A DNA stretch of 64,000 nt. Origin: Aneurinibacillus sp. Ricciae_BoGa-3. Its GTDB lineage: Bacteria; Bacillota; Bacilli; Aneurinibacillales; Aneurinibacillaceae. The position numbers and the translations under genes are program-made. A model generated the notes under the pieces. That model was not told the DNA's origin. It did not search any database and saw only the letters and a list, made by a program, of their open reading frames with translations. How positions within the stretch are numbered: position 1 is the stretch's first letter; every line of letters starts with the position of its first letter. Positions 34,871 to 42,764 of this stretch are shown here, piece after piece. The stretch spans positions 124,001 through 188,000 of the forward strand of contig NZ_CP116888.1 of assembly GCF_028421645.1 (NCBI RefSeq), in the 5' to 3' direction.

Positions 34871-35636
34871 TTATGATTGTGTGGTTGTTACCCCATCCTG
34901 GATACGATTCACTTTTAATTTGTAGCTGGTGTCACCTTCCGTTGGAATAAAATCGCTTATCACATAACCCTCTGGAATGTCAGATACATTAAAGAAAAGA
35001 TTTTGGTCATCATCTTCAAGTGCAAATAGGTCTTGAAGCGTTAATTTCCCCTTACCTTTCCCTACTCCCCATTTTGATACTTCCTTTAAATACTGGCTGT
35101 CTTTGGATATAAACTTCTCAAAGAATAGTGGGACATTCCCCAATATCGAAAAAGTTACAAAATCCTTCCGCTCTACTTTACCAATATGGGCGACTGTTCC
35201 ATAGGTTCAAACATTCTTCAAAGGTTAATTCGAGAATCGGATTACGTTTTTTGATTGCCGATTTTATTCGATTATGTACATATTTAGAATGGAAGAAATC
35301 TTCGTCAATGGTTAAGTTACTTGCAGGTACTTTACACTCGACATAACAAGGAAAATTCATCTGTTCAACGTTTTCCTCGTTTAATCGTTCATACGTTTTA
35401 TACGCATAAAAGTAATGCCATTTATTTGTTAAATACACCAAGTGCTCGTTGGAATGGTATGCCTCTTCGTAATTACTAAAACCTGTTACCTGTCTTGGAA
35501 CCAGACCATGTAAGAGGATGTCATTTAGGTAATACAGGCTTGTCCCATGATACAACGTAACCAAACGTTCTTGTCCGTTATCTTTCTCTCCCTTTTTAAC
35601 CATCTCATTCACGTTTTCAAAATGTTGTTCTCTCAA
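34871..35636 (-). pseudogene. ADP-ribosyltransferase-like gene, frameshifted
   Basis: The first frame (35636-35178) has LYHGTSLYYLNDILLHGLVP, the NAD-binding H-Y-type start of ART/KptA-like folds, then YLTNKWHYFYAY and VECKVPASNLTIDEDFF. It ends in an odd NLWNSRPYW. The +1 frame continues YGTVAHIGKVERKDF, the GTVAH.G segment that normally follows in such phage proteins, then on to a stop at 34871. Deleting one C in TTGAACCTATGG joins them to about 254 residues. It would transfer ADP-ribose (or a related group) from NAD+; target unknown. Start codon uncertain (TTG 35636, weak ribosome site). Confidence 0.65.
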
Positions 35637-35676
35637 CTGAGAGGTAACTTACTTCGTTCCATCTAGTTTTGTTAAA

Positions 35677-35916
35677 TCAAACTTCATTCCGAACCCTCCT
35701 GATTTCTTGCCTCATTTTTTCCCGAAGCCAATCGGTTTTATCTACGTAATAGTTATCACGAACCAGGTAGTCCAGTAGAAGCAAATCTGCTTTCTTTTCT
35801 AGTTGTATCCCAAACTCCTCTTTCACTTTCTCTTTAAGCCATTCGGTTCGATTGGATACGCCACTGTTCTCAGCAAACGTTTCGAGTAAATTATGTTGAA
35901 TCCAAGCGAAATGCAT
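35677..35916 (-). CDS. hypothetical protein with a repeated helical motif
   Basis: About 79 residues from ATG 35916; the open frame extends up to 35991 across the end of the upstream gene, so the start is uncertain. Two similar helices, NRTEWLKEKVKEEF and DKTDWLREKMRQEI, are about 35 residues apart, like a small internally duplicated DNA-binding or dimerisation protein. Not recognised. Confidence 0.5.
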   Translation of the reverse strand: MHFAWIQHNLLETFAENSGVSNRTEWLKEKVKEEFGIQLEKKADLLLLDYLVRDNYYVDKTDWLREKMRQEIRRVRNEV

Positions 35917-35933
35917 ACCGAATAACTTAATCT

Positions 35934-36320
35934 TTACTTTTTTTCGGGTGACATGTCCTCCATTGCTTCTCTTGTTCCACAAACCGAACAAATCTCCGTT
36001 TCATTATCCCTTCTGCTTATCGCACCTAATCCTTCGAATGTACCGCCACATAACGGACAGGTTTTTTCACCCACAACGGCACGAAAAAGCATAACAGGTG
36101 TATAAATCACTTCGCCATGTAAAAGCATCTGTTCAACATTCTTTTTATCAAAATACTCAATAGGATGAACCTTATCTCCCGTCAATTGAATCACTTCTTG
36201 GGCAATTTTACAGTTTTGAAAAAGAAATTCTAAATCTGTATCTTTCCAACCCTCTGTAGGGTCTTTTGGAGCCGTTTCTCCTCTTCCTTTGCATTGTATC
36301 CGTAGGTCATCTAATTCCAT
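35934..36320 (-). CDS. hypothetical protein with C-terminal zinc ribbon
   Basis: 128 residues. CPLCGG and CSVCG, 30 residues apart, form a C4 zinc ribbon at the C-terminal third. The N-terminal part is acidic. ATG at 36320 is preceded by GGAGGAG and by two operator-like repeats (36342-36393), so the gene is probably regulated. Role unknown. Confidence 0.65.
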   Translation of the reverse strand: MELDDLRIQCKGRGETAPKDPTEGWKDTDLEFLFQNCKIAQEVIQLTGDKVHPIEYFDKKNVEQMLLHGEVIYTPVMLFRAVVGEKTCPLCGGTFEGLGAISRRDNETEICSVCGTREAMEDMSPEKK

Positions 36321-36341
36321 GATGGTTTCTCCTCCAAGTTA

Positions 36342-36393
36342 TACACCTGTATGGGTGCTTTATTAATCTTATTATACACCCATTTAGGTGCTT
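36342..36393 (-). promoter_or_regulatory. two tandem 19-bp operators around a promoter
   Basis: TACACCTGTATGGGTGCTT (36342-36360) and TACACCCATTTAGGTGCTT (36375-36393) are 33 bp apart, about three helical turns, each a CACC/GGTG dyad. A TATAAT on the minus strand lies between them, so one site falls in the spacer and the other over the start region. The repressor is not identified. Confidence 0.6.
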
Positions 36394-36432
36394 GTATACC
36401 CTCTTTTTCTACTTTTTTCTATTTTTTTAGAA

Positions 36433-36459
36433 CAAAAAAAAGAGAGGAGAACCTCTCTT
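36433..36459 (-). terminator. rho-independent terminator
   Basis: AAGAGAGG/CCTCTCTT stem, TTCT loop, eight Ts on the minus strand. It overlaps the stop of the broken gene at 36458. Confidence 0.8.
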
Positions 36460-36623
36460 AATCTGCACATCTATTTATTTGTTTCCAAACCACATGAAAA
36501 ACATATGTTAACCGAAAATCCAATTCTAGCAATCTAGAATCTAGTATAACAACAAAAACAAGTTGTTCATCTGACCATGAAGCTAAATTTTCTAATCTTT
36601 CTTACATCGAAATTTTTAAACAT
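36458..36623 (-). pseudogene. small hypothetical gene split by a one-base shift
   Basis: ATG 36623 reads MFKNFDV; the +1 frame then gives ERLENLASWSDEQLVFVVIL and continues to NRCAD and stop at 36458, next to a terminator. Removing one A from GATGTAAGAAAG joins them into about 54 residues. The coding-like second frame plus the terminator support a real gene. Not recognised. 36624-36709 holds only the leader of the next gene. Confidence 0.55.
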
Positions 36624-36709
36624 ACCTATCAAACCTTATCGACCAGAAATGACCTTCTTAGAGTGAACTAGTTCCGTTATGATAAGGAAAAAATGAAAGG
36701 AGCAATTGG

Positions 36710-37567
36710 ATGAAATTCAAAAACAAATGGAAAGCCGTTTTACTCTTATCCTCTGTTTTTACCACTACCCATCTGCAATCGGCATTTGCTGACCAACTTG
36801 TTGATTCCAAACCTTTTTTTGACGCCCCATACAGTTTTACCAATTTTAACGGAGGAAATTGCGTGTGGTTAGCATGGGAGATGGCTTATGAAAAATGGGG
36901 AATTCAGCTACCCCATGTAGGAGACGCTCGACTTTGGACAGCCTTGGATGGTCAAACCGTTCAACAAGGCGAATGGCAGTATACCTTAAAACTTTCAGAT
37001 AAACCCGTCAGAAATAGCCTCGTTATCTTTCAACCAAGCGATTTAGATACCGTTGCAGGAGGAGCCTTTAATGGTGATTTTTATGGACATGTCGCCTGGG
37101 TTTCAGACATTCCCAATCCCAATGAAATACATGTGGTAGAAAGCTCGGTTAATCCACCAAGTGACGGGATGAAATGGCATGGTTGTTGGTGGAGAGAACA
37201 GTATTATCAAATTGTAAATCTAAAAACCATCAAATTCTTATACATTGAAAAGGCAATAAATACTCGTACCCATACGACACTCACCTCACCTGACGTACTT
37301 GTCAAACAAGACAACAACGAAATCTACCAATTCGAAAGCCTAAATAAAGACAAGGTATACTTCTCTTTTGACTCCAACAAATACATCTACATTCAAGATA
37401 TAACCAACCCCTTAATTTTCCACCGTCAGTATGTCGCACAGAACGAGTCTTTATCCCTTTCTACGAACAAAAGTTGGCAGGTGCAAGAACAGAACGGAAA
37501 ACTGTTAGCCTTCTATCAAAAAACCTCCCCTTCTCAACTACTCAACATCCAATTCCTTGAGCAGTAA
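36710..37567 (+). CDS. secreted CHAP-domain protein
   Basis: 285 residues. Signal peptide about 1-27 (ends SAFA). The CHAP-type core has GGNCVWLAWEM with the catalytic Cys and GHVAWVSD with the catalytic His, plus HVVESS downstream. Such domains cleave peptidoglycan peptides or amide bonds outside the cell. The C-terminal 110 residues are beta-rich and may bind the wall. AAAGGAG precedes the ATG. It forms a unit with the secreted gene at 37605. Confidence 0.82.
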   Translation: MKFKNKWKAVLLLSSVFTTTHLQSAFADQLVDSKPFFDAPYSFTNFNGGNCVWLAWEMAYEKWGIQLPHVGDARLWTALDGQTVQQGEWQYTLKLSDKPVRNSLVIFQPSDLDTVAGGAFNGDFYGHVAWVSDIPNPNEIHVVESSVNPPSDGMKWHGCWWREQYYQIVNLKTIKFLYIEKAINTRTHTTLTSPDVLVKQDNNEIYQFESLNKDKVYFSFDSNKYIYIQDITNPLIFHRQYVAQNESLSLSTNKSWQVQEQNGKLLAFYQKTSPSQLLNIQFLEQ

Positions 37568-37604
37568 TGCAAAAAAAAATAATAAAAAAGGAGTGAAGAA
37601 TTAA

Positions 37605-38513
37605 TTGAGAAAAATCCTCACCACGGCTTCTTTTCTTGTACTGTTGATTCCTCTTCTTACAACGAACGCCTACGCACAGGACAAGCACGAGTCCATCAAC
37701 GATAGAGCCAAATTAACCCCTGTATCTATTCATCACAACATCAAACCCTATTTTAAGAAACAGACACCGTTATATGAATTAAAAAACGTAAGAAACCAAA
37801 GTCCCTTTCCTTCAACGGACACAGATACACAAAACTTTGCTATGAATTTCTCCCCTCTTTATAAAGCCATACAAAACACAAGTCGTTTTAAAGGTACTTT
37901 TGACCTCACATCCCAATCCAATGTAGATTCTCTCTCCACTGTGACAGCAACGCTAAATGGTGTAACGGATATCCAGGAGTCGTATGTCACGCTGGACGGT
38001 ACACTGGAATCCAACTCCGCCTTTAGTGATAAAATAAAAGAAAGGGTTTCGTATCTGTTAAACAGCGAACACGCTTATGTAAAAAATCAAACTGGTAAGG
38101 TTTCAGAGGAAGACTCCATGCTGGCAAACCGACACTTATTATTTTGGTTACAAGATACGCATGCAGTAGCCAAAACCCTTTCCCACGCTTCGATTCACTC
38201 AAACCTAGTAGAGGATAAAAATGCTTACTCTCTATCGTATATGATAGGGTTAAAGAACAGAGAGGACATATTAAACCTCCTTCCTAAAGAATTTTTTAAT
38301 AACGTACCCCAACTAAAAGATAAAGACATCCAATGCCAAATATCTATCAACGTCTCCAATGAAAAAATTACCGCGTGGACAATCACCTTTACAGGGGATT
38401 TGTTGACAGATACGGATAAGAAAAATGGAGTTTCCCCAGCCACCGTAAAAATAGGTTATTCTGTTACCTATAAAGATGAAATGCAAAATATCTATCGAGC
38501 AAAAAGCTTATAA
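37605..38513 (+). CDS. secreted hypothetical protein
   Basis: 302 residues from TTG 37605 behind AAGGAG. Signal peptide ends NAYAQ. No cysteine lipobox is seen. The body alternates strands and amphipathic helices (FKGTFDLTSQSNVDSL, ISINVSNEKITAWTITFTG) like LolA/LppX-type or DUF6612-like lipid-binding folds, but the match is weak. It follows the CHAP gene by 37 bases and ends at a terminator. Confidence 0.65.
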   Translation: MRKILTTASFLVLLIPLLTTNAYAQDKHESINDRAKLTPVSIHHNIKPYFKKQTPLYELKNVRNQSPFPSTDTDTQNFAMNFSPLYKAIQNTSRFKGTFDLTSQSNVDSLSTVTATLNGVTDIQESYVTLDGTLESNSAFSDKIKERVSYLLNSEHAYVKNQTGKVSEEDSMLANRHLLFWLQDTHAVAKTLSHASIHSNLVEDKNAYSLSYMIGLKNREDILNLLPKEFFNNVPQLKDKDIQCQISINVSNEKITAWTITFTGDLLTDTDKKNGVSPATVKIGYSVTYKDEMQNIYRAKSL

Positions 38514-38542
38514 GCACACACACATTATAAGGGTGCTTTTTC
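38512..38542 (+). terminator. rho-independent terminator
   Basis: AAGCAC/GTGCTT stem around an 15-base loop, then TTTT. Confidence 0.6.
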
Positions 38543-38614
38543 TAAATCTAAAGGGATTTGTCTAAAACACTGAATCCATTGATATATCAACGTTTTTTAA
38601 GTCTTTTTTTGAAT

Positions 38615-38656
38615 CCAACAATCGGATATTTTTGTTTGTTTTCGTCCGATTGTTGG
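38615..38656. repeat. perfect 11-bp inverted repeat
   Basis: CCAACAATCGG and CCGATTGTTGG separated by 20 AT-rich bases. No T-run follows; it could be an operator, a recombination site or a long-loop RNA stem. Confidence 0.55.
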
Positions 38657-38706
38657 AAAACTACTTATCACACCATATACATCTGTTTGATATAAATTTT
38701 GCACAT

Positions 38707-38740
38707 TAAAAGAGGAACCCAAATTGAATCAGGTTCCTCT
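38707..38740 (-). terminator. terminator hairpin
   Basis: AGAGGAACC/GGTTCCTCT perfect stem followed by TTTT on the minus strand. There is no gene directly upstream on that strand, but a structured stretch (38747-38847) is. Confidence 0.6.
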
Positions 38741-38746
38741 CTTTAA

Positions 38747-38847
38747 ACCAAGTTTTTATGTTGCCTGCCAACGAACCAGCACCCGTAGTCTGGTGAGTCA
38801 TTCAGGTTGTTATGTTGCTTGGTCAACAAGTAGATTTCACTACTTGT
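38747..38847 (-). ncRNA. candidate small structured RNA
   Basis: A closing ACCAAG/CTTGGT helix encloses CCTG/CAGG and CAAC/GTTG helices and an ACCAG/CTGGT hairpin; next to it is ACAAGTAG/CTACTTGT. A terminator follows on the minus strand, so that strand is preferred. No riboswitch class recognised. No protein gene is evident in 38543-39034. Confidence 0.4.
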
Positions 38848-39034
38848 GGTATTCTAATATTTTTTGGTTATTCCTACAACGAAAAAGATGAACAACAAAG
38901 CTTAACTGAACCTACTTTTTAATACAAAAGCCCTATCTTAGCTAAAAAGCTAGACAAAAAAATACGAAAAACTGTACGATAGTGACGAATTTACATATCA
39001 GTTTTTTCTTTATATATGGAGAGGAGTTCCCACC

Positions 39035-39622
39035 ATGACATACGACCATGAATGGAATGAAAGAAAGGCAATTCACTTTCGAATGACGAAACTAGACGAA
39101 GAAATGCAAGCCATTCGAGAGGAATATAAGCGGTTGTTTCAACGTTTACGAGAATTAGACCATCTTAACCTCGAACAAGAACCTGATGGAGAAATCCCAT
39201 TAAATGATTCTGTAAACAATAAGGTCAATCCAGTCACCTCTACAAATGAAACAATTGTGCAAGAAAGCAATAAAAAAGAGAATGAATTTGCAATAGTTGC
39301 CAATCAAAATCCTAGCGAACAAATGCAAACTTCCACTATGTCGTCTTTTTCACAAGACAAAGAAGAGCAAGAAGAATCTGATGGGATGCAGGAAGCCTTA
39401 GAGTTGCTGAATAACCCACCAGAACCTAATCCAAAGTCATGGAAATATCGTTATTATCTCATTTTACAAGCCTTACGAGAAAAAAGGACAATGGACGTTG
39501 AGGAAATTAGAAGTCTGCTGAGAGAAAAAGGACTCATTTCGAACCTTGCTCCCGTTCTCTCCAGTTTAGTTAAGAAATACACGGTTGTGCAAAAAAAGGA
39601 AGAGGAATTTACGATGACGTGA
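39035..39622 (+). CDS. hypothetical protein with N-terminal coiled coil and C-terminal winged helix
   Basis: 195 residues. Residues 10-50 form a coiled coil (MQAIREEYKRLFQRLRELDH). Residues 50-130 are low-complexity, Asn/Ser/Glu-rich linker. The last 65 residues (YLILQALREKRTMDVEEIRS, LREKGLISNLAPVLSSLVKK) fit a winged-helix fold. This is the layout of a dimeric DNA-binding or partition-associated protein (inference). GGAGAGGAG precedes ATG. Confidence 0.6.
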   Translation: MTYDHEWNERKAIHFRMTKLDEEMQAIREEYKRLFQRLRELDHLNLEQEPDGEIPLNDSVNNKVNPVTSTNETIVQESNKKENEFAIVANQNPSEQMQTSTMSSFSQDKEEQEESDGMQEALELLNNPPEPNPKSWKYRYYLILQALREKRTMDVEEIRSLLREKGLISNLAPVLSSLVKKYTVVQKKEEEFTMT

Positions 39623-39629
39623 ATAGCAC

Positions 39630-39669
39630 AAAAAGCCTTGGGTAGTTTTATATACTCCGAGGCTTTTTT
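39630..39669. terminator. bidirectional terminator
   Basis: AAAAAGCCT/AGGCTTTTT stem between the convergent genes ending at 39622 and 39682. Confidence 0.75.
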
Positions 39670-39681
39670 GATATACAATTT

Positions 39682-40293
39682 CTACGCTCTAATGTCGTTT
39701 ACCAACTGGATGCCATTGGCTCTCATGTTATACAAAGAAAAAACATTCATGAGTTCAGCTTGGTGATTCGTCTTTTCTAAATCAAAGGTTTCGACTCCCT
39801 GTACGGGTACGATGATGTTGGAAGTGACATTCCATTCATTAAAATAGCCCTTAATAGAAAGTGCAAACTGTAAGACACACAAATCCGTGCAATCTCCAAC
39901 GAGTACATAGTTTGTGATTTCTGGATTTTTCATCATCCACTCCGCAAAGTCTTTGCTTACAAATCCATTGGTTGAGCTTTTATAACATAACGTCCCATTG
40001 TCATCAAGAAAGGACTTTAACTCCTCTATGACTTCGCTCTCCTCTGTTCCTTTTAAGCAGTGTACAGGGTAGGAGGCAAACTCCTTGGAATCCTCATTGT
40101 GGGCATCTGCAAAAAAGACTTTTTGATACCCATCAAATAAAGGTAAGGTTTTCACCAGATAAGGGATAATCCCCTCAATTCGTTCTGAGTATAACGCTCC
40201 TTTTTTAGCAAATCCATTAATCATATCAATTACAACAACGGCTGTCTTGTCTTTTGGTAGGTCAACAACCGATAAGAACGGTAGATTCTCCAT
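39682..40293 (-). CDS. pncA: nicotinamidase (isochorismatase-like hydrolase)
   Basis: 203 residues, usual length. Catalytic triad: Asp in VVVIDMING (about residue 23), Lys in CYKSSTNGF, Cys in GDCTDLCVLQF. Metal site: ADAHNED and PVHC (Asp, His, His). It hydrolyses nicotinamide to nicotinate, feeding the nicotinate phosphoribosyltransferase coded at 32796-34184. It lies outside the NAD operon, between a bidirectional terminator and a dispersed repeat. The family also includes isochorismatases, but the DxH...H metal site and the pathway context support nicotinamidase. Confidence 0.85.
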   Translation of the reverse strand: MENLPFLSVVDLPKDKTAVVVIDMINGFAKKGALYSERIEGIIPYLVKTLPLFDGYQKVFFADAHNEDSKEFASYPVHCLKGTEESEVIEELKSFLDDNGTLCYKSSTNGFVSKDFAEWMMKNPEITNYVLVGDCTDLCVLQFALSIKGYFNEWNVTSNIIVPVQGVETFDLEKTNHQAELMNVFSLYNMRANGIQLVNDIRA

Positions 40294-40312
40294 TGAATCT
40301 AAAATATTGGGT

Positions 40313-40335
40313 ATTCGGATTTTCGTGTTGAAAAA
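40313..40335. repeat. dispersed repeat copy, inverted relative to 40622
   Basis: ATTCGGATTTTCGTGTTGAA, the reverse complement of the TTCAACAC...AATCCGAAT repeat. With the copy at 40622-40643 it forms inverted repeats around a small gene. Confidence 0.5.
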
Positions 40336-40351
40336 TTGAAATATTAAATTA

Positions 40352-40561
40352 TCAAACTAACCGCAACTTCGCTTTATCATGAGGTAAGTTTATCTCTGCG
40401 TAATGAGTTATAGCGCCACTTCCGTTAATCTGACTGATATCAGGCACAAACCATAAATTATCGTCAAAAAAGGCTACATCAACGAACTTACCGTCAGAAA
40501 TTAAATATTCGACCCCCGATTTTGGTGGGCGTTCAGGGTCATATTTCCGCCATCTAATCAA
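40352..40561 (-). CDS. DUF551-like small protein
   Basis: 69 residues from TTG 40561, six bases behind GGAGGGG. The order W.KYDPERPPKSGVEYLIS, FDDNLWFVP, GAITHYAEINLP matches DUF551-type phage proteins (PP..G.YLV, W, ITHW..LP). No function is known for them. The longer frame from 40597 runs through the ribosome site and is rejected. Confidence 0.65.
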   Translation of the reverse strand: MIRWRKYDPERPPKSGVEYLISDGKFVDVAFFDDNLWFVPDISQINGSGAITHYAEINLPHDKAKLRLV

Positions 40562-40607
40562 TTCGACCCCTCCTTCACAGTTTATATTCAATCTCACTAT
40601 GGAGAGA

Positions 40608-40712
40608 TTACATAATTTTGAATTTCAACACACTAATCCGAATGGTCAAAATATTGGATAGAGTTTTGGCTGACTCCTTTAAAAATCGTTTTTCATTCGC
40701 AACAATCGGCAT
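40608..40712 (-). CDS. very small hypothetical protein
   Basis: 34 residues (MPIVANEKRFLKESAKTLSN...), with a strong AAGGAGG site ten bases before ATG 40712. The dispersed 22-bp repeat at 40622-40643 lies inside its coding region (encoding TIRISVLKF). Basic and helical; unknown. Confidence 0.5.
   Translation of the reverse strand: MPIVANEKRFLKESAKTLSNILTIRISVLKFKIM
40622..40643. repeat. dispersed repeat copy
   Basis: ATTTCAACACACTAATCCGA, same orientation as the copies at 15937 and 15979; inverted to 40313. Confidence 0.5.
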
Positions 40713-40745
40713 ATCTTTTCTCCTCCTTATTTTATAAAGTTTGGT

Positions 40746-41243
40746 TTATAACTGGTTAACCTTTGATTTTTTCTGTTTATATAGTTGGAAAGGAAGTTGT
40801 AAGAGACCAAAGAATACATCGTAGCTGACTTCCTTAAGTCCTCGTGGATTGATGTAACAAGGGAAATATTCACCCTGTTCCTTATCTGGAATCATGCGTT
40901 GAGAAACTCGAAAAAGCCCCGCCTCTTCTAAGGCGAAAAGGTTCCAAGTAAAGGTGATTTGTTTATAGAGTAAAACCTCAACATATTCAATCATCTGTTG
41001 CACATGAAACCCTGAAACAACCCTATCCTTGTAGGTTTTTGCTACTTTCGATAGGTCAATTTCTTTTGTTTTAGGATAACGAATGACCACGAACTCTCGT
41101 TTTTCGATACGCTTGCCCTCACTATCTTGCCATTCATAAGGGTCGTTTCTGGTTTCAATCGTGATTTGGACATCTTTAGGATGTTTAATAATGACCTTTT
41201 GTTTATCCGAACTCTCCGTAAACATCAGTACCGTGTTCATCAT
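40746..41243 (-). CDS. hypothetical protein
   Basis: 165 residues, start ATG 41243 or 41240 overlapping the stop of the upstream gene (ATGATGA type overlap), so translationally coupled. Strand-rich with basic patches (FVVIRYPKTKEIDLSKVAKT). Part of the NrtR operon. Not recognised. Confidence 0.65.
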   Translation of the reverse strand: MMNTVLMFTESSDKQKVIIKHPKDVQITIETRNDPYEWQDSEGKRIEKREFVVIRYPKTKEIDLSKVAKTYKDRVVSGFHVQQMIEYVEVLLYKQITFTWNLFALEEAGLFRVSQRMIPDKEQGEYFPCYINPRGLKEVSYDVFFGLLQLPFQLYKQKKSKVNQL

Positions 41244-41608
41244 GCATCCCGCTTTCCAAACAGCGTTTCTTCAAAAATTCTCCACTTTTCCCTAACCGCT
41301 TCATCTGAATTTCCTCGAAATCGTAACGTAAAAGCAGGTTTTAAGTAACATTCACCCTCGCTATATTCCAAGTCCAATTGCTCTGAAATCAGCTTGATAA
41401 GCTGGCTGTTCTTCTCCTCATATAAGAAAGAAAGGTATCCATCTTCCCGCTTCGTCCAGATTGTATGGTCGTGCATCAATCCCGAACAGGAGGCTAGTGT
41501 GGTAAATCCCTCTCGGTTAAGTTTTTCAACGAAAGGAGCAATAGAAATGTCTATCAATCCAACCCCTTCTATTTCCACCGCTTCTCCCTCTTGTTCCGCA
41601 AGCCCCAT
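41240..41608 (-). CDS. hypothetical protein with SCSG motif
   Basis: 122 residues. FVEKLNREGFTTLASCSGLM resembles the SCSG strand-turn of TYW3-like and related phage proteins, followed by strands and a helical C-terminus. Its ATG overlaps the stop of the preceding 36-residue gene (TAATG). A role in nucleotide or RNA binding is possible; not established. Confidence 0.6.
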   Translation of the reverse strand: MGLAEQEGEAVEIEGVGLIDISIAPFVEKLNREGFTTLASCSGLMHDHTIWTKREDGYLSFLYEEKNSQLIKLISEQLDLEYSEGECYLKPAFTLRFRGNSDEAVREKWRIFEETLFGKRDA

Positions 41609-41718
41609 TACCTTTTTAAGGCGTCGTATTGTTCAGGGGTTGCGGTTGGCTTCATATCCTCCACAAACTGTTTCACTTCATCCATTGAAGAGAAGATTTC
41701 ACTTAGCTTTTTTGTCAT
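41608..41718 (-). CDS. very small hypothetical protein
   Basis: 36 residues (MTKKLSEIFSSMDEVKQFVE...), ATG 41718 seven bases behind AAGGAG, stop overlapping the next start. One or two amphipathic helices. Sits directly after nrtR, so cotranscribed. Unknown. Confidence 0.6.
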   Translation of the reverse strand: MTKKLSEIFSSMDEVKQFVEDMKPTATPEQYDALKR

Positions 41719-41729
41719 CGTCATTCTCC

Positions 41730-42695
41730 TTAAAAACTATTGAGTGTCCAGTCCACATTAAAGGTAAACAGTTTAGGTGGTCGGTGAGCGGAACCTTCTC
41801 GAACGATATCCGTTTCAATGACCATCGGTTTAATTTTTCGACGGAAGTTTGCCACAATGAGTTTTCGTCCAAGAATCGCTTCGTATACTTTCTGCAGTTC
41901 AATAAAGGTGAAATATTGCGGCATCAAGTTAAACGCAATCGGCGTGTATTCCAATTTGTTTTGCAATCTATCTAATCCGTAGTTTAAGATTTTAATATGG
42001 TCAAATGCCATATTATCGGTGTCAATAACAGCTGGATAGTTAACTACTCTTGTTTTGACAATGCCTCGTTGTTGGACATGTGTTTTCTCCAATAAGGTAT
42101 AGACGATTCTTTCTTCCCCATCTTCACTGGTAAGCTGGATGTCAATTTTCTTCGTGATAAAGACTTCTCCATCTTTCTTTTCTTCACTTTCTTCGAGAAT
42201 GTTTCGTTCAATTGAGAACCATTTGGCATCCGCCGCATCGTCTCCTGCCTTTACCTTTAGGTGGGTGCTATCTACCAAAGCCATATAGGAGGTGCTAATG
42301 ACACGCATGCGAGGGTCACGCTTTACATCGTCTCCCCATGTATAAAGCTGTTCCAGATAGACATCATCTAGATTCGTTTCTTCTTTTAGTTCTCGAATTG
42401 CTGTGGCTTCTAACCCCTCATTGATGTTAAGGAAACCACCAGGGATTGCCCATTTTCCGATATAGGGATGGTCTTTTCGTTTAATGAGCAAAACCTTCAA
42501 TTCCTTATCAGGCACTTTGCGGTTATTGCTCTCTTTTTTATCTGAGACAGTAAAAAGAAGCATGTCGGTTGTTACTGATGGTTTTTCATACTTGTCTTTT
42601 TCCTCTCGTTTGTACCATTCCAAGAACTCCGCTTCTGTTTGTCCTCGTTCATTTAAAGTTTCAGGTTTTCCATCAACCATTTTAATGTTTGGCAT
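41730..42695 (-). CDS. nrtR: NrtR-family Nudix regulator/hydrolase
   Basis: 321 residues. Residues 1-50 are a lead-in; a Nudix domain follows with GGFLNINEGLEATAIRELKE then ETNL, matching GX5EX7REUXEE but with Asn for the last Gly. The C-terminal 110 residues (KLEYTPIAFNLMPQYFT, VYEAILGRKL, NFRRKI, AHRPPKLF) are the winged-helix domain of NrtR. NrtR represses NAD genes and is released by ADP-ribose products. The Nudix box keeps its catalytic Glu residues, so it may also hydrolyse ADP-ribose or its relatives. It is third in an operon whose promoter carries the same operator as the NAD operon. Confidence 0.85.
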   Translation of the reverse strand: MPNIKMVDGKPETLNERGQTEAEFLEWYKREEKDKYEKPSVTTDMLLFTVSDKKESNNRKVPDKELKVLLIKRKDHPYIGKWAIPGGFLNINEGLEATAIRELKEETNLDDVYLEQLYTWGDDVKRDPRMRVISTSYMALVDSTHLKVKAGDDAADAKWFSIERNILEESEEKKDGEVFITKKIDIQLTSEDGEERIVYTLLEKTHVQQRGIVKTRVVNYPAVIDTDNMAFDHIKILNYGLDRLQNKLEYTPIAFNLMPQYFTFIELQKVYEAILGRKLIVANFRRKIKPMVIETDIVREGSAHRPPKLFTFNVDWTLNSF

Positions 42696-42764
42696 TTATT
42701 TGGTTCCTTTCTTTGTTGGTTAGGTTTCAAAGGGTATTCCAAATCGCATCAGGTTCGTTTTCAC

